A stretch of 64,000 nucleotides of DNA, taken from NCBI GenBank assembly GCA_029259695.1, contig JAJDEQ010000135.1, forward strand, positions 26,757 through 90,756, read 5' to 3'. Positions within the stretch are counted from its first letter, which is position 1. Each line of letters begins with the position of its first letter. The notes beneath the pieces were generated by a model that worked only from the letters and a program-made list of their open reading frames with translations, did no database searches and was not told where the DNA came from. Of this stretch, positions 53,652 to 62,769 are shown piece after piece. Both the position numbers and the translations under genes were made by a program. The DNA comes from Planctomycetota bacterium. GTDB taxonomy: Bacteria; Planctomycetota; B15-G4.

Positions 53652-54551
53652 ATGGTCCCCCTGCCGAGCCCTGCCGACATCCTCCTGAAGGCCGCGCTTG
53701 CCGAGGACCTCGGTGAGCGCGGTGACATCACGTCGGCGCTCACGCTCGGCGGACGCGGTCCCCGTGTCGGGGGGCGCATCGTGGCGAAGGGCGAGGGTTT
53801 TCTCTCCGGGATCGAACTGGGAGCGCGGGTGTTCGCGCTCGTCGACGAGGCGATCGACGTGGTGTTCCACAAGCGGGACGGCGACCACGTCGTCCCGGGC
53901 GATGTCGTGCTGACCATGGAGGGGCCCGCCGCGTCACTGCTCGAGGCGGAGCGCACGGTGCTCAACGTGATGGCTCACCTGTCGGGTGTGGCCACGCTCA
54001 CGTCGCGCTTCGTCGACCTCGTGCAAGGCACGCGGGCGCGCATCGTCGACACGCGCAAGACCACGCCGGGCTGGCGTCTGGCCGAGAAGGCGGCCGTCGT
54101 GCACGGCGGTGGCCACAACCATCGCATCGGACTGTTCGACGAGGTCTTGGTGAAGGAGAACCACCTCGCGCTGTGCGGCCTGGGCGGAGCGGATGACATC
54201 GCGGCGGTCGTGAGGCGCATCCGCGCCGAAGCGCCGGCCGGGACGCGCATCACCGTCGAGGCCCAGGACGTCGACGAGGCCTGGGCTGCGGCTGACGGCG
54301 GTGCCGATGTCGTCTTGCTCGACAACTTCGCGCTGGACGCCCTCGCCGCGGCGGTGAAGCGCCTGGCCGATCACCCCCGTCGCCACGCTTGCGGGCTCGA
54401 GGCCAGTGGCGGCGTCGACCTCTCAACCGTGGCGGACATCGCCCGCACCGGTGTCGATCGCATCTCGGTAGGCGCTTTGACCCACTCGGCGCCGGTGCTC
54501 GATCTGTCCATGCTGATCGATGCCCCCGCGCACACGCCCTCGGTGTCATGA
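53652..54551 (+). CDS. nadC: Nicotinate-nucleotide pyrophosphorylase (carboxylating)
   Basis: Converts quinolinate and phosphoribosyl pyrophosphate to nicotinate mononucleotide and CO2. The 299 residues have EDLGERGDITSALTL, ERTVLNVMAHLSGVATLT, RIVDTRKTTPGWRLAEK, GGGHNHRIGLFDEVLVKENH and EASGGVDLSTVADIA. It works after NadA (34761-36047). The stop overlaps the start of the following gene (ATGA), so it leads a unit nadC / RsbW-like / VanZ-like. Confidence 0.96.
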   Translation: MVPLPSPADILLKAALAEDLGERGDITSALTLGGRGPRVGGRIVAKGEGFLSGIELGARVFALVDEAIDVVFHKRDGDHVVPGDVVLTMEGPAASLLEAERTVLNVMAHLSGVATLTSRFVDLVQGTRARIVDTRKTTPGWRLAEKAAVVHGGGHNHRIGLFDEVLVKENHLALCGLGGADDIAAVVRRIRAEAPAGTRITVEAQDVDEAWAAADGGADVVLLDNFALDALAAAVKRLADHPRRHACGLEASGGVDLSTVADIARTGVDRISVGALTHSAPVLDLSMLIDAPAHTPSVS

Positions 54552-54967
54552 CGCGTAACTCCTCCATGCACCGCACGCTCCTGGTGGACGGCAGTCCAGA
54601 GCCCGTGCGGGCGTTGAGGACCACGCTGACCAGCTTCCTGACCGACAACAACGTCCCGTCCCGCGCCGTGCGCGCGATCGTGCTCGCGTTCTCGGAAGCG
54701 CTGGAGAACGCCGTCGAACACGGGACCGTGGGCAAGAGCAAGCTCGAGGTGCGCATGCGCTACAGCCCGCGCTTCGTGCTCGTGTCCCTGCGCGACAGCG
54801 GCTCCGACAAGACGCCGTTGGGGCGCCCGGTCGACCAGGACGACGACAGCGAGAGAGGCCGCGGCTTCAAGCTGATGAACGAACTCATGGATTACGTGCG
54901 CGTGCGCGTCTACCCGTCCGGCGGGACGCGGGTGTCGATGATGCGGCGTCTCGACGAGCGCCATTGA
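54548..54967 (+). CDS. RsbW-like ATP-binding regulatory protein
   Basis: 139 residues with the GHKL ATPase fold of anti-sigma kinases. The N-box is LAFSEALENAVEHG, where Glu and Asn bind Mg-ATP, and the glycine box is GRGFKLMNELMDYV. There is no phosphoacceptor or sensor domain. Such proteins phosphorylate an anti-anti-sigma factor and hold a sigma factor. No SpoIIAA-type partner is adjacent. It overlaps nadC by 4 bases and the next gene by 4 bases (TTGA). Confidence 0.85.
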   Translation: MTRNSSMHRTLLVDGSPEPVRALRTTLTSFLTDNNVPSRAVRAIVLAFSEALENAVEHGTVGKSKLEVRMRYSPRFVLVSLRDSGSDKTPLGRPVDQDDDSERGRGFKLMNELMDYVRVRVYPSGGTRVSMMRRLDERH

Positions 54968-55539
54968 GCGGATCTGCGGACGATCCCGCCGCCGGGCTGC
55001 GTGACCCGAGACGGCGTGACGCGGGTGCTCCCGAGCGGCTGGCGGACGGCGCCGCCGCGGTGTCATCGTCCGGCCCGGTCCTGGTCGGCCCCGCGGCTCT
55101 CGTGGGGGTGCCCGGCGCTGTGGCGACCCTGCTGCTCGTGGGCTGGACGGTGCTCGTGTGGTCACTGCTCACGCGCACGCCGACCGGAACCGAGCCCTGG
55201 TTCCCGTGGATGCCGTACGTGAACGAGCTGGGCCATGCGGTGCTGTTCGGGGTGGAGGCGGTGCTGCTGGGCCTCGTGCTGCGTGCCGATGACCCGGGGG
55301 CGCGCCGACGTCGCCTGCTGGCGGCCTGTGTCGCGGCGTTCCTCTACGGCGCGCTGCTCGAGTGGCGCCAGGGCATGATCCCGGGGCGTGACCCGTCGGC
55401 ACACGACCTGTTCACCAACGGGGTGGGCGCCTTCGGTGTTCCCTGGGCCCTCGGCAGCAGGCGCTGGGTGAGTGGGCGGGCGGTCCTCGTGCTCCTGTTG
55501 GCCGCCGCGTCGGCGGCGTGGGCTCGCCTGGGCGGGTGA
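54964..55539 (+). CDS. VanZ-like membrane protein
   Basis: 191 residues. After a hydrophilic Ala/Arg-rich N-terminus (about 35 residues) come four spans. The VanZ-like signature is visible in [20 protein letters not shown] and in [20 protein letters not shown] followed by TNGVGAF, the conserved acidic/His residues. The family's function is poorly defined. The start is the TTG at 54964 overlapping the previous stop. Confidence 0.78.
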   Translation: MSGSADDPAAGLRDPRRRDAGAPERLADGAAAVSSSGPVLVGPAALVGVPGAVATLLLVGWTVLVWSLLTRTPTGTEPWFPWMPYVNELGHAVLFGVEAVLLGLVLRADDPGARRRRLLAACVAAFLYGALLEWRQGMIPGRDPSAHDLFTNGVGAFGVPWALGSRRWVSGRAVLVLLLAAASAAWARLGG

Positions 55540-55597
55540 TCGTCCCGCCCAGCCGAGGCGTTGCCCGAGGACGGCGCAGAGCCGAGGATGGGGGCCC

Positions 55598-57070
55598 ATG
55601 ACGCCGCCCGACGACAGCCATTCCGCCCCCCGCTCCGCCCACGACGAGTACAACTCGCCGCTGGGCACCCGCTACGCCAGCCCGGCCATGCGCCGCAACT
55701 TCTCCGATGGTTGCCGCATACGGCACTGGCGGCGCCTCTGGCTCACTCTCGCGAGCTGTGAGCGGGAGCTGGGCCTGCCCATCACCCAGGCCCAGCTGGA
55801 TGCCATCGCCGCGCACCTCGATGACATCGACTGGGAGCAGGCGGCGGAGCACGAACGCCGACTGCGCCACGACGTCATGGCCCACGTCCACACCCTGGGC
55901 GACCAGGCGCCGGAGGCGCGACCGATCCTGCACCTCGGGGCGACGAGTTGCTTCGTCACCGACAACAGCGAGCTGCTCCAGATCCGCGACGGCCTCGACC
56001 TGCTCCTGCCCCCGCTGGTCTCGACCATCGCTGCGCTGGCGCGTTTTGCCGAGAGTCACCGCGACCTGCCGACGCTGGCCTACACCCACTTCCAGACGGC
56101 GCAGCCCACCACGGTGGGCAAGCGCGCGTGCTTGTGGATGCAGGATCTGGTGGACGACCTGGAGCGCCTCCGCAGCGTGCGCGCCGAGCTGCGCTTCCGC
56201 GGCGTGAAGGGCACCACCGGGACGCAGGCCAGTTACCTGTCCCTGTTCGAGGGCGACCACGAGAAGGTGCGCCGGCTCGACGCCATGGTCACCGAGCGCA
56301 TGGGTTTCGAGCGTTGCTGGCCCGTCACCGGTCAGACGTACACCCGCAAGGCCGACTTCGTGGTGCTCGCGGCGCTGGCCGGGATCGGCCAGAGCGCGGC
56401 CAAGCTGGCCCACGACGTGCGCCTGCTGGCGCACCTGCGTGAGCTGGAGGAGCCGTTCGAGAAGGACCAGATCGGCAGTTCGGCCATGGCCTACAAGCGC
56501 AACCCCATGCGCAGCGAGCGGATCTGCGCCCTCAACCGCTTCCTCCAGTCGCTGTTGCACAACCCGGCGGACACGGCCTCCACCCAGTGGCTCGAGCGCA
56601 CGCTCGACGATTCGGCCAACCGCCGGCTGGCCATCGCCCAGTCCTTCCTGGCCGCCGACGCGATCCTGCAGCTCACGCTGAACGTCTGCTCGGGCCTGGT
56701 GGTCTACCCGCACGTGATCGGACGCCATCTCGCCGAGGAGCTGCCCTTCATGGCGACCGAGACGATCCTGATGGAGGGTGTGCGCGCCGGAGGCGACCGG
56801 CAGACGCTGCACGAGGCGATCCGCCAGCACAGCCAGGCGGCCGCGCAACGGGTGAAGGGCGAGGGCAAGAGCAACGACCTGCTCGAGCGGGTGCGCTCCG
56901 ACCCGCTCTTCGCACCGATCGCCGACCGCCTCGACGCGCTCTGCGATTCGCGCCTGTTCGTCGGCCGCGCGCCGCAACAGGTGGACGAGTACCTGACCGA
57001 AGTGGTCCGGCCGCTGCTCGAGGAGCACGCCGCGCTGGAGTCCGCCGGCACGGGGGACGTGCGCGTCTGA
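55598..57070 (+). CDS. purB: Adenylosuccinate lyase
   Basis: A fumarase-superfamily enzyme of purine synthesis, splitting SAICAR and adenylosuccinate. The 490 residues have [19 protein letters not shown] at the start, [44 protein letters not shown] and the family signature [17 protein letters not shown]. The layout is that of longer, vertebrate-like PurB proteins. The ATG at 55598 is chosen; GAGG lies a few bases before it. It follows the VanZ-like gene by 58 bases on the same strand. Confidence 0.95.
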   Translation: MTPPDDSHSAPRSAHDEYNSPLGTRYASPAMRRNFSDGCRIRHWRRLWLTLASCERELGLPITQAQLDAIAAHLDDIDWEQAAEHERRLRHDVMAHVHTLGDQAPEARPILHLGATSCFVTDNSELLQIRDGLDLLLPPLVSTIAALARFAESHRDLPTLAYTHFQTAQPTTVGKRACLWMQDLVDDLERLRSVRAELRFRGVKGTTGTQASYLSLFEGDHEKVRRLDAMVTERMGFERCWPVTGQTYTRKADFVVLAALAGIGQSAAKLAHDVRLLAHLRELEEPFEKDQIGSSAMAYKRNPMRSERICALNRFLQSLLHNPADTASTQWLERTLDDSANRRLAIAQSFLAADAILQLTLNVCSGLVVYPHVIGRHLAEELPFMATETILMEGVRAGGDRQTLHEAIRQHSQAAAQRVKGEGKSNDLLERVRSDPLFAPIADRLDALCDSRLFVGRAPQQVDEYLTEVVRPLLEEHAALESAGTGDVRV

Positions 57071-57140
57071 GCACAGGCCGGTCGCCGTCTTCGGCGCGGA
57101 CCAGGCTGTGACATGTGCTCACCGGTGGTGTCCTGACCAC

Positions 57141-57614
57141 ATGCGATCGGAGTCGAACGACGTGGCTGGCGCTGTAGGCCCGGAGCGCCAGGTGGCTGGC
57201 GAACCCGTGGCTGGCGAACCCGTGGCTGGCGAGGATGGGCGCTGGGTCGACGGCGCGGTGGCGGGTTGCCTCGAGGTGTGGACGCGCATCGGCTTGCGTT
57301 ACGCGCGACGGCTGGCCCAGGCGCACTTGCTGCGCGATCCGGCGGCGGATGTCCTTGCCCTGGCCGCGCGTCGTGCGCTCCCGCTGCAGGACCCCGTGCG
57401 ACGTCCACTCCCGTGGACTCCTCGCGACCCCATCGGTCGGGCTTTCGACCGGCTCGATCCCGCTGACCGCTTCGTGCTCATGGGGCGACGGGAACTCGCT
57501 CCCGTGCGGGGGGCCCGGGCCGAACACCTGGCGGCTGCGTACGAGCGCCTGGCCCTGGCCGCTTGTCTCGACGATGCGACGTTCGCGGACGGGCCTGACG
57601 AACCTGAGCCGTGA
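57141..57614 (+). CDS. Hypothetical protein, faintly sigma-factor-like
   Basis: 157 residues from the ATG at 57141. Residues about 15-30 contain a tandem VAGEP repeat (15-base units near 57190-57235). The rest is helical and basic: WTRIGLRYARRLAQAHLLRD and AFDRLDPADRFVLMGRRELA, faintly like the end of an ECF sigma factor region 4 (LDPADRFVL). I cannot confirm a helix-turn-helix, so no function is given. A minus-strand terminator begins five bases past the stop. Confidence 0.5.
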   Translation: MRSESNDVAGAVGPERQVAGEPVAGEPVAGEDGRWVDGAVAGCLEVWTRIGLRYARRLAQAHLLRDPAADVLALAARRALPLQDPVRRPLPWTPRDPIGRAFDRLDPADRFVLMGRRELAPVRGARAEHLAAAYERLALAACLDDATFADGPDEPEP

Positions 57615-57618
57615 TGTG

Positions 57619-57656
57619 AAAAACCCCGCGAGGCGTCGTGGATGACGCCCCGCGGG
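57619..57656 (-). terminator. Rho-independent terminator of the PDZ-protein gene
   Basis: On the minus strand a stem of 13 pairs with one mismatch (57656-57644 with 57637-57624) and a six-base loop is followed by five T (57623-57619). It lies 78 bases past the stop of the PDZ gene at 57734. Confidence 0.8.
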
Positions 57657-57733
57657 ATCGTGGATTCCCATCCGGCACGAGCTCTGGTCCGTTGCCGGAC
57701 CCCATGGGCTCTGCCGGTCCCTGGTCGGTCGTG

Positions 57734-59221
57734 TCAGGCGTCGGAGGGGCTGCTGCTGGTCTTGCGCTTGAAGACGCGGTGCTTGCCCTTGCCCTGCTCG
57801 GGGTGATCGGCGCGCTGATGGAGCTTGTGGATCTTGTGCGGAGTGCCGTCGGAGTTGGAGCTGCGCTTCAGTTCGATGACTTGCACGCCGGCGTGATCGT
57901 CGCCATCCAGCTCGATCTCCTCGACCTCACCGTCTCGCTCGATGCGCATGACCCCGTCCTCGATCTCGATGCGCATGTGCTCGGCCCCGCCGGCATCGAT
58001 CCCGTGCATCCACTCGCCCAGCTGCTCGAAGTCGAAGTCGTTCTCGCCGGCGTCGAGGTGGATCCCCTTCAGCTTCGAGTGGAGGTCCTCGAGGTCCATG
58101 TCCTCGAACGCGGAGTGGAGGTCCTCGAAGTCCATGTCCTCGAACGCGGAGTCCTCTCCGTCGAAGCTGAAGGCCCAGGTGCCGTCTTCATCGTCGAGGT
58201 GGAAGATGTTGTCGCCCTGGCGCCAGAGCTTGAGTGTCTTGTTGTCCGGATCGGCCAGGCCGAGGTTGCCGCCGCCGGGCAGGTCGAGCCAGCGCGTGTG
58301 GCCGTCCCTTCCGCTTGGAGCGGGGAGGCGCAAGCGGTTGCCCTCCGGCGCGAGCATGCGCAGCAGGCCCGGGCCGGCCTCCGAACGCTGGTGGCTGAGG
58401 CGGGCGCGGGTCTGCTGCGCCTCGCCATCGCGCGTGTACTCGATGCGCACGAAGTTGCCGGGCGCGTGGGCCGCGATCAGCTCGGCCACGTGGCCGCGGC
58501 TCTCGGCGTCGTGCTTGCCGATGCGCACCAGCAGGTCGCCTTCCTGCAGACCGGCGAACCAGGCCGAAGAGTCGGGCACGATGCCGGCGATCTCGATGCC
58601 GCCGCGGGTCTCCTCGCCGAGTTCGACGCCCAGGAAGGCGCCTCCGTGCTCGTGGGCGCCTTCCGCGTGATCGCCCTCAGCATGCTGGTGCGGTGCGGGC
58701 TTCGGGCGCGCCAGGTGGCCCTCGAGCCTGACCAGGCCCTTACCTGCCCGCACGACAGTCAGCGGCACCGCGTCACCGGGGCCGAAATCGGCCAGCCCCT
58801 GCTTGATGTCGCCGATGTCCGAGATGCGAGCGTCGCCCACGCGGAGGATGATGTCCCCGGGCTGCATGCCGGCACTCCTGGCCAGCGAGTCGTCCTGGAC
58901 TGCCACGATCGTGACACCATCGGCCGACTCCTGGACCTGGACCCCCAGCTTCGGCCCATCGGGTCGCAGGGCCGCGAGCAGCGGCCGTGGGGCGTGGTCC
59001 TGGGCCTCGAGCCGGGCGGTTCGAGGGAGTTGCCCGAGCACATTCGGTGCTCGGGGCGCTACGATGCGGGTTTGGGGTTCGGTCCCCAGGAGCGTCTCTT
59101 GGACTTTGCCATCATGGGCGGGCTGCTTGAAATCCGCGGCGTTCTGCGCGGCCGCGGGTCCGATCGCAGCTCCCGCGAACAGGGCGCCAAGCGCCAGGTG
59201 GGCGACGGGTCTGAGGGTCAT
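57734..59221 (-). CDS. Exported double-PDZ protein
   Basis: 495 residues. The signal peptide MTLRPVAHLALGALFAGAAI (cleavage near PAAAQ) and AGGAGA before the ATG at 59221 fix the start. Two PDZ domains follow: LGVQVQESADGVTIVAVQDD with AGMQPGDIILRVGD (about 90-170) and LGVELGEETRGGIEIAGIVP with AGLQEGDLLVRIGK (about 195-275). There is no trypsin-like protease domain. The last third is acidic, with a repeated unit around SAFEDMDFEDLH and SAFEDMDLEDLH (about 375-400), and then a Lys-rich end. It may be a scaffold or periplasmic adaptor. It diverges from the gene at 59323. Confidence 0.85.
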   Translation of the reverse strand: MTLRPVAHLALGALFAGAAIGPAAAQNAADFKQPAHDGKVQETLLGTEPQTRIVAPRAPNVLGQLPRTARLEAQDHAPRPLLAALRPDGPKLGVQVQESADGVTIVAVQDDSLARSAGMQPGDIILRVGDARISDIGDIKQGLADFGPGDAVPLTVVRAGKGLVRLEGHLARPKPAPHQHAEGDHAEGAHEHGGAFLGVELGEETRGGIEIAGIVPDSSAWFAGLQEGDLLVRIGKHDAESRGHVAELIAAHAPGNFVRIEYTRDGEAQQTRARLSHQRSEAGPGLLRMLAPEGNRLRLPAPSGRDGHTRWLDLPGGGNLGLADPDNKTLKLWRQGDNIFHLDDEDGTWAFSFDGEDSAFEDMDFEDLHSAFEDMDLEDLHSKLKGIHLDAGENDFDFEQLGEWMHGIDAGGAEHMRIEIEDGVMRIERDGEVEEIELDGDDHAGVQVIELKRSSNSDGTPHKIHKLHQRADHPEQGKGKHRVFKRKTSSSPSDA

Positions 59222-59322
59222 CGTTATTCTCCTGGGTCTTTCCCGGATAGTCGTAGGGGGCCGATGGTGGTCCATACCCCCAGGGGAACACGGATGTTGG
59301 AGCTGAGGGAGGGCTTGGTCTG

Positions 59323-59985
59323 GTGATGCTCGGAAGCGGATGCCTGGGTGAGAAGGCCCTCGAGGGGTCGGCCATCCGACAGGTGCTGGGGCAAATCGGA
59401 CTGGACCGGGTGCTGCTGGTCGCCAACGGCGACTGCCACCCGCGAGAGCTCACAGATCTGCCCGTCTTGGCCATTCGCGTGCCCTACAGCGAGACCAAGC
59501 ATGGCCTCGATGTGGCGCGTCGCAGTCGCTCCACCCGGCTGGTCGTCGATCTGCCGGTGGACCTCGGGGTGGAGGATGTCTGCGGGGAGCTGTTCGCGCT
59601 CTCCTGGCACAACCCGGGACTGGACATCGCGGTGCTCACGCCGACCGAGGGACCGTTGTCGGATCCGGCTCAGTTGAGCCTGGTCTTCGACGACCTGGCC
59701 TCCCAGTCGGTGCGCTACTGGCACAGCACGTCGCGTGCGCACCTTGCCGATCGCGGGACGCGCGGCTGGCTCGAGGCGCTCGACGCCCGCCTGGCCGGCA
59801 TCTCGCTCGACGACGTGGCGGGCGGCGAGATCGGCATGCCGCCGGGCACCGGCGAAGTCGACTTCGCCGAGCTCAAGGAGTGGGCCGGCAAGACCGTCGA
59901 CCTGGCGCTCGACATCAGCCCCGTGGCCGACGTGAGTGTGGTCAAGATCGCCCTCGAGCAGCTCGCCGAGGCGGGATTGAAATGA
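59323..59985 (+). CDS. TIM-barrel (sugar isomerase/epimerase-like) protein
   Basis: 220 residues from a GTG at 59323 (an ATG follows at 59326), with GAGGGAGG upstream. It looks like a short or degenerate member of the xylose-isomerase-like barrel family: successive strands VLLVANGD, VLAIRVPY, TRLVVDLPVDL and DIAVLTP, then near the end MPPGTGEVDFAELKEW, which matches the family's PPGxGxxDFxxL motif. Most metal ligands of the active isomerases are not evident, so it may be non-enzymatic. Its stop overlaps thiD by 4 bases (ATGA), suggesting a functional link. Confidence 0.72.
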   Translation: MMLGSGCLGEKALEGSAIRQVLGQIGLDRVLLVANGDCHPRELTDLPVLAIRVPYSETKHGLDVARRSRSTRLVVDLPVDLGVEDVCGELFALSWHNPGLDIAVLTPTEGPLSDPAQLSLVFDDLASQSVRYWHSTSRAHLADRGTRGWLEALDARLAGISLDDVAGGEIGMPPGTGEVDFAELKEWAGKTVDLALDISPVADVSVVKIALEQLAEAGLK

Positions 59986-60812
59986 CGCGGGCGGCCGCGC
60001 GCGGCCACCCACTCGTCATCGCCGGTTCGGACCCATCCGGGGGCGCGGGACTCCAGGCCGACGTGAAGGTGTTCATGCGCTACGGCATGAGCGCCGCCGC
60101 CGTGCCCACCGCGCTCACGGTCCAGAGCACGGCCTCGGTGACGCACGTGGAGCCGGTGGCGGCCGAGCTGGTGTCGAGCCAACTGCACGACGTGCTCGCC
60201 GACGGCCCGCCCACGGTGGTGAAGGTCGGACTGCTTCCGGACGCGGAGGTGGTTCAGGCAGTGGCGCGAGTGCTGGCGACCATGTTGGACGTGCCGGTCG
60301 TGCTCGACCCCGTTCTGGCGTCATCGTCGGGGCAGCGCTTCCTGCCGCCCGCAGCCGTTCCGGAGTTCCTGCGCAGCCTGGTGGCGCGCTGCACCCTGGT
60401 CACTCCGAACCAGATCGAAGCGGCCGAGCTGACCGGGCTGACGCAGGCGACCGTGGTCGACCAGCCCCTGCAGGCGATCGCGACCCTGCTCGAGTTCGGC
60501 CCCCAGGCCGTGCTGCTCAAGGGCGGTCACGGCGGGGGCGACCGCTCGGTCGATCGGCTCGGCATCCGCGACCCGCGAGACCGCTCGAAGCCGCGGGTCG
60601 TCGTCCTCGACGCGGAGCGGATTCCCGAGCGGCACGCCGTGCACGGAACCGGGTGCGCCCTCTCGTCCGCCATCGCGGCGCGACTCGCGCTGGGGCAGAT
60701 GCTGGAGCCGGCCGTGCGCGCCGCCAAGGCCGACCTCACCCGCGCCATTGCCGGTGCGACGCGACGGACCTCGGGCGCTCGCCAACTCGACTGGACCGCG
60801 TTCGGCGCCTGA
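59982..60812 (+). CDS. thiD: Hydroxymethylpyrimidine / phosphomethylpyrimidine kinase
   Basis: 276 residues of the ribokinase-type ThiD family, phosphorylating HMP and HMP-P for thiamine. Motifs: VIAGSDPSGGAGLQADVKVF, AVPTALTVQSTASVTH, VVLDPVLASSSGQ, LVTPNQIEAAELTG, LLKGGHGGG and the anion-hole HGTGCALSSAIAA. The ATG at 59982 overlaps the previous stop. thiE, thiC and other thiamine genes are not in the window. Confidence 0.93.
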   Translation: MTRAAARGHPLVIAGSDPSGGAGLQADVKVFMRYGMSAAAVPTALTVQSTASVTHVEPVAAELVSSQLHDVLADGPPTVVKVGLLPDAEVVQAVARVLATMLDVPVVLDPVLASSSGQRFLPPAAVPEFLRSLVARCTLVTPNQIEAAELTGLTQATVVDQPLQAIATLLEFGPQAVLLKGGHGGGDRSVDRLGIRDPRDRSKPRVVVLDAERIPERHAVHGTGCALSSAIAARLALGQMLEPAVRAAKADLTRAIAGATRRTSGARQLDWTAFGA

Positions 60813-60850
60813 ACCGACGCGTGCTCGGCGGCTCTCCGCCGCCCGACGAA

Positions 60851-61306
60851 TCAGCGCGCGGCGATCACCTCGTCGAGTGTGGCGATGACCTGGTCGAGGC
60901 TTGCCTCGATCTCCAGCGCGACGCGCCGGAAGACCTCGCGGCAGTCGTCCTCGCTGCCCGTGGCCGCCGCCGGGTCGTCGAATCCGATGTGCACCTGCTG
61001 CAACGCACCGGGGAAGTGTGGGCAGGTCTCGCGCGCGTGGCCGCACACGGTCACGGCGAGTTCGATCGGGCGCTCGTTCCGGGCCGCGACCACTGCGTCG
61101 ATCGTCTTGGGGTGATGACCGCTGCAGTCGAGGCCGCGTTCCGCCATGGTGTCGATGGCCAGCGGGTGCACGTGCTCGGCGGGTGCTGTGCCGGCGCTGC
61201 AGACTTCGATGGCATCGCCGGCACGGGCCCGGAGCAGGGCCTCGGCCATCTGGCTGCGTGCGGAGTTGCCGGTACACAGGAACAGGACCGTGGGGCGGTC
61301 AGCCAT
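60851..61306 (-). CDS. arsC: Arsenate reductase / low-molecular-weight phosphatase (ArsC, thioredoxin type)
   Basis: 151 residues with the LMW-PTP fold. The P-loop is FLCTGNSARSQMAEAL (CX5R, Cys11 to Arg17), and TVCGHARETCPHFPG supplies the two further cysteines used in thioredoxin-coupled arsenate reductases. That makes arsenate reduction more likely than tyrosine-phosphatase activity, though the latter is not excluded. The ATG at 61306 overlaps the hydrolase stop by 8 bases. No arsR or arsB is near. Confidence 0.87.
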   Translation of the reverse strand: MADRPTVLFLCTGNSARSQMAEALLRARAGDAIEVCSAGTAPAEHVHPLAIDTMAERGLDCSGHHPKTIDAVVAARNERPIELAVTVCGHARETCPHFPGALQQVHIGFDDPAAATGSEDDCREVFRRVALEIEASLDQVIATLDEVIAAR

Positions 61307-62474
61307 CGCGCAGTCGTCCGAAGAAGGCCGAAAGGATGCCGAGCGTACCCGCTGGATCCTCGTGGGCCAGAGCCACATGGCCTCCACGGGGGACGCTGCG
61401 GACGGTCACCAGCGGATTGTCGCCGGCCGCCTCCCGCGCCTTGAGAGCGTGGGCCACGGGAACCAGCGGGTCGTCCTCGGCGTGGAGGATGAGCGTCGGC
61501 ACGGCCAACTCGGCCAGCACCTTGGCGTGTGTGCTGCGCGCGCCACCGAGGTAGGCGCCCACCAGCCCGGGCTGCTCCGGGTAGGCCGGAAGGACCACGC
61601 GCCTGATGAAGTCCTCGTAGTCGCTGCACGGCTGCTTCCCGGGGAGCCGCTCGATCGAGCGCAGTCGCAGCGAGCGCCGGAACATGGACAGGATCCCGCG
61701 CATCACGAGGCGATCGCCCAGACGGTCGGGTCGCGGCAGCCGCGTATTGTCATCGAGGGAGAGCACGGCCTCGTGGATGTCGAGCGGCGCGCACATCGTG
61801 ATCACGCCCCCGCGCAGGACATCCGCCTCGCCCGCGAGGGTGGCTTCGTGGGCCGCGCGGACCGCGCACTGGCCACCGTAGGAGATGCCCAGCATGCCCA
61901 CCGAGACGCCCTCGTCGTGCGAGACCGCCTGGGCGGCGGCGAAGAGGTCGCGCCCCTCGTGGATGCCCATCGACATGGGGCCGGAGCGTCCCCGCAAGCG
62001 GCCGTGATCGCGTAGGTCGAGACTGAATACGTGGAAGCCCCAGCGCCGCAGGACCTCGGCATAGTCGACCACGTAGTGGGTGACGTGGCTGTCGTTGAGG
62101 CCGTGGATGACGAAGACGATGGGCGCGCCCGGGGCGCCCACCGAGTGGTGGCCGGTGAGCATGCTGCCGTCGGCCCCCGGGACCTCCACCTCCTGGAAGG
62201 GGGGGTAGGCCGCGTAGTTCGGTGTGCGGCCGGCGGTGTCGGGGTGCTGGTCGGCCTCCCGGGTCACGATGTCCACGCAGCCCATGCCCAGCAGCAGCCG
62301 TCCGGGACTGTGGCGTGCGGCCGGCTCGAAGGGCACGGCCGCGGCGGCGGCCAGGGCCTCGACCCCTCGTTGGGCCAGGTCCGGGGCGAAGGCCGGCTCC
62401 GCCAGGGGCGGTGCCTCGATCTCCTCGAGGTGCGCGAGACGAGGCGCGATGCAGCAGGCGAGCCAGCTCAGCAT
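61299..62474 (-). CDS. Alpha/beta hydrolase (YheT-like)
   Basis: 391 residues. The core has IVFVIHGLNDSHVTHYVVDY, the nucleophile elbow GMLGISYGGQCAV, the acid site LILHAEDDPLVPV and the catalytic histidine in RGGHVALAHEDP, a complete Ser-Asp-His triad. The first 80 residues are a less conserved Ala-rich cap. YheT-type esterases are its nearest relatives by pattern. It overlaps the ArsC-like gene by 8 bases. The substrate is unknown. Confidence 0.88.
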   Translation of the reverse strand: MLSWLACCIAPRLAHLEEIEAPPLAEPAFAPDLAQRGVEALAAAAAVPFEPAARHSPGRLLLGMGCVDIVTREADQHPDTAGRTPNYAAYPPFQEVEVPGADGSMLTGHHSVGAPGAPIVFVIHGLNDSHVTHYVVDYAEVLRRWGFHVFSLDLRDHGRLRGRSGPMSMGIHEGRDLFAAAQAVSHDEGVSVGMLGISYGGQCAVRAAHEATLAGEADVLRGGVITMCAPLDIHEAVLSLDDNTRLPRPDRLGDRLVMRGILSMFRRSLRLRSIERLPGKQPCSDYEDFIRRVVLPAYPEQPGLVGAYLGGARSTHAKVLAELAVPTLILHAEDDPLVPVAHALKAREAAGDNPLVTVRSVPRGGHVALAHEDPAGTLGILSAFFGRLRDG

Positions 62475-62590
62475 GTCGGGAGTCTACCCACGCTCCGGGC
62501 TCGCTCGATGCCTCCGGACGCTCGGCCGTCGGAGGCCGGGCCGCCGTCGGCCCCCGGCCGCCGGCCCGGGAATCGAACCAACCCCTTTCC

Positions 62591-62617
62591 TTGATCGCGT
62601 CGAACAGGCAATACTAT
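62591..62617 (+). promoter_or_regulatory. Candidate promoter for tRNA-Gly
   Basis: TTGATC (62591-62596), a 15-base spacer and TACTAT (62612-62617), in an otherwise GC-rich gap. The start of transcription would be about 70 bases before the tRNA. Confidence 0.4.
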
Positions 62618-62694
62618 GGGCCGTCGCGAACGACGGGGACCCTGGGTCCCGGTCCAAGCGGCCCGTGGCCCGGAAGGACTCGGCCGCGACCTGA

Positions 62695-62769
62695 GCGGGT
62701 GTAGCTCAGTGGTAGAGCACAACGTTGCCAACGTTGTTGTCGACGGTTCAATTCCGTTCACCCGCTCCA
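62695..62769 (+). tRNA. tRNA-Gly (GCC anticodon)
   Basis: 75 nucleotides including CCA. Acceptor GCGGGTG with CACCCGC, D arm GCTC-AGTGGTA-GAGC, anticodon stem CAACG/CGTTG with loop TTGCCAA (GCC at 62727-62729), T arm GACGG-TTCAATT-CCGTT. Its last 22 bases overlap the antisense end of the metallopeptidase gene. Confidence 0.97.

Noticed and set aside
62563..62580. A GGTTCGATTCCCGG-like T-arm on the minus strand, upstream of tRNA-Gly
   Set aside because: The flanking bases do not pair into a T stem or acceptor stem and no anticodon arm is found. It may be chance.
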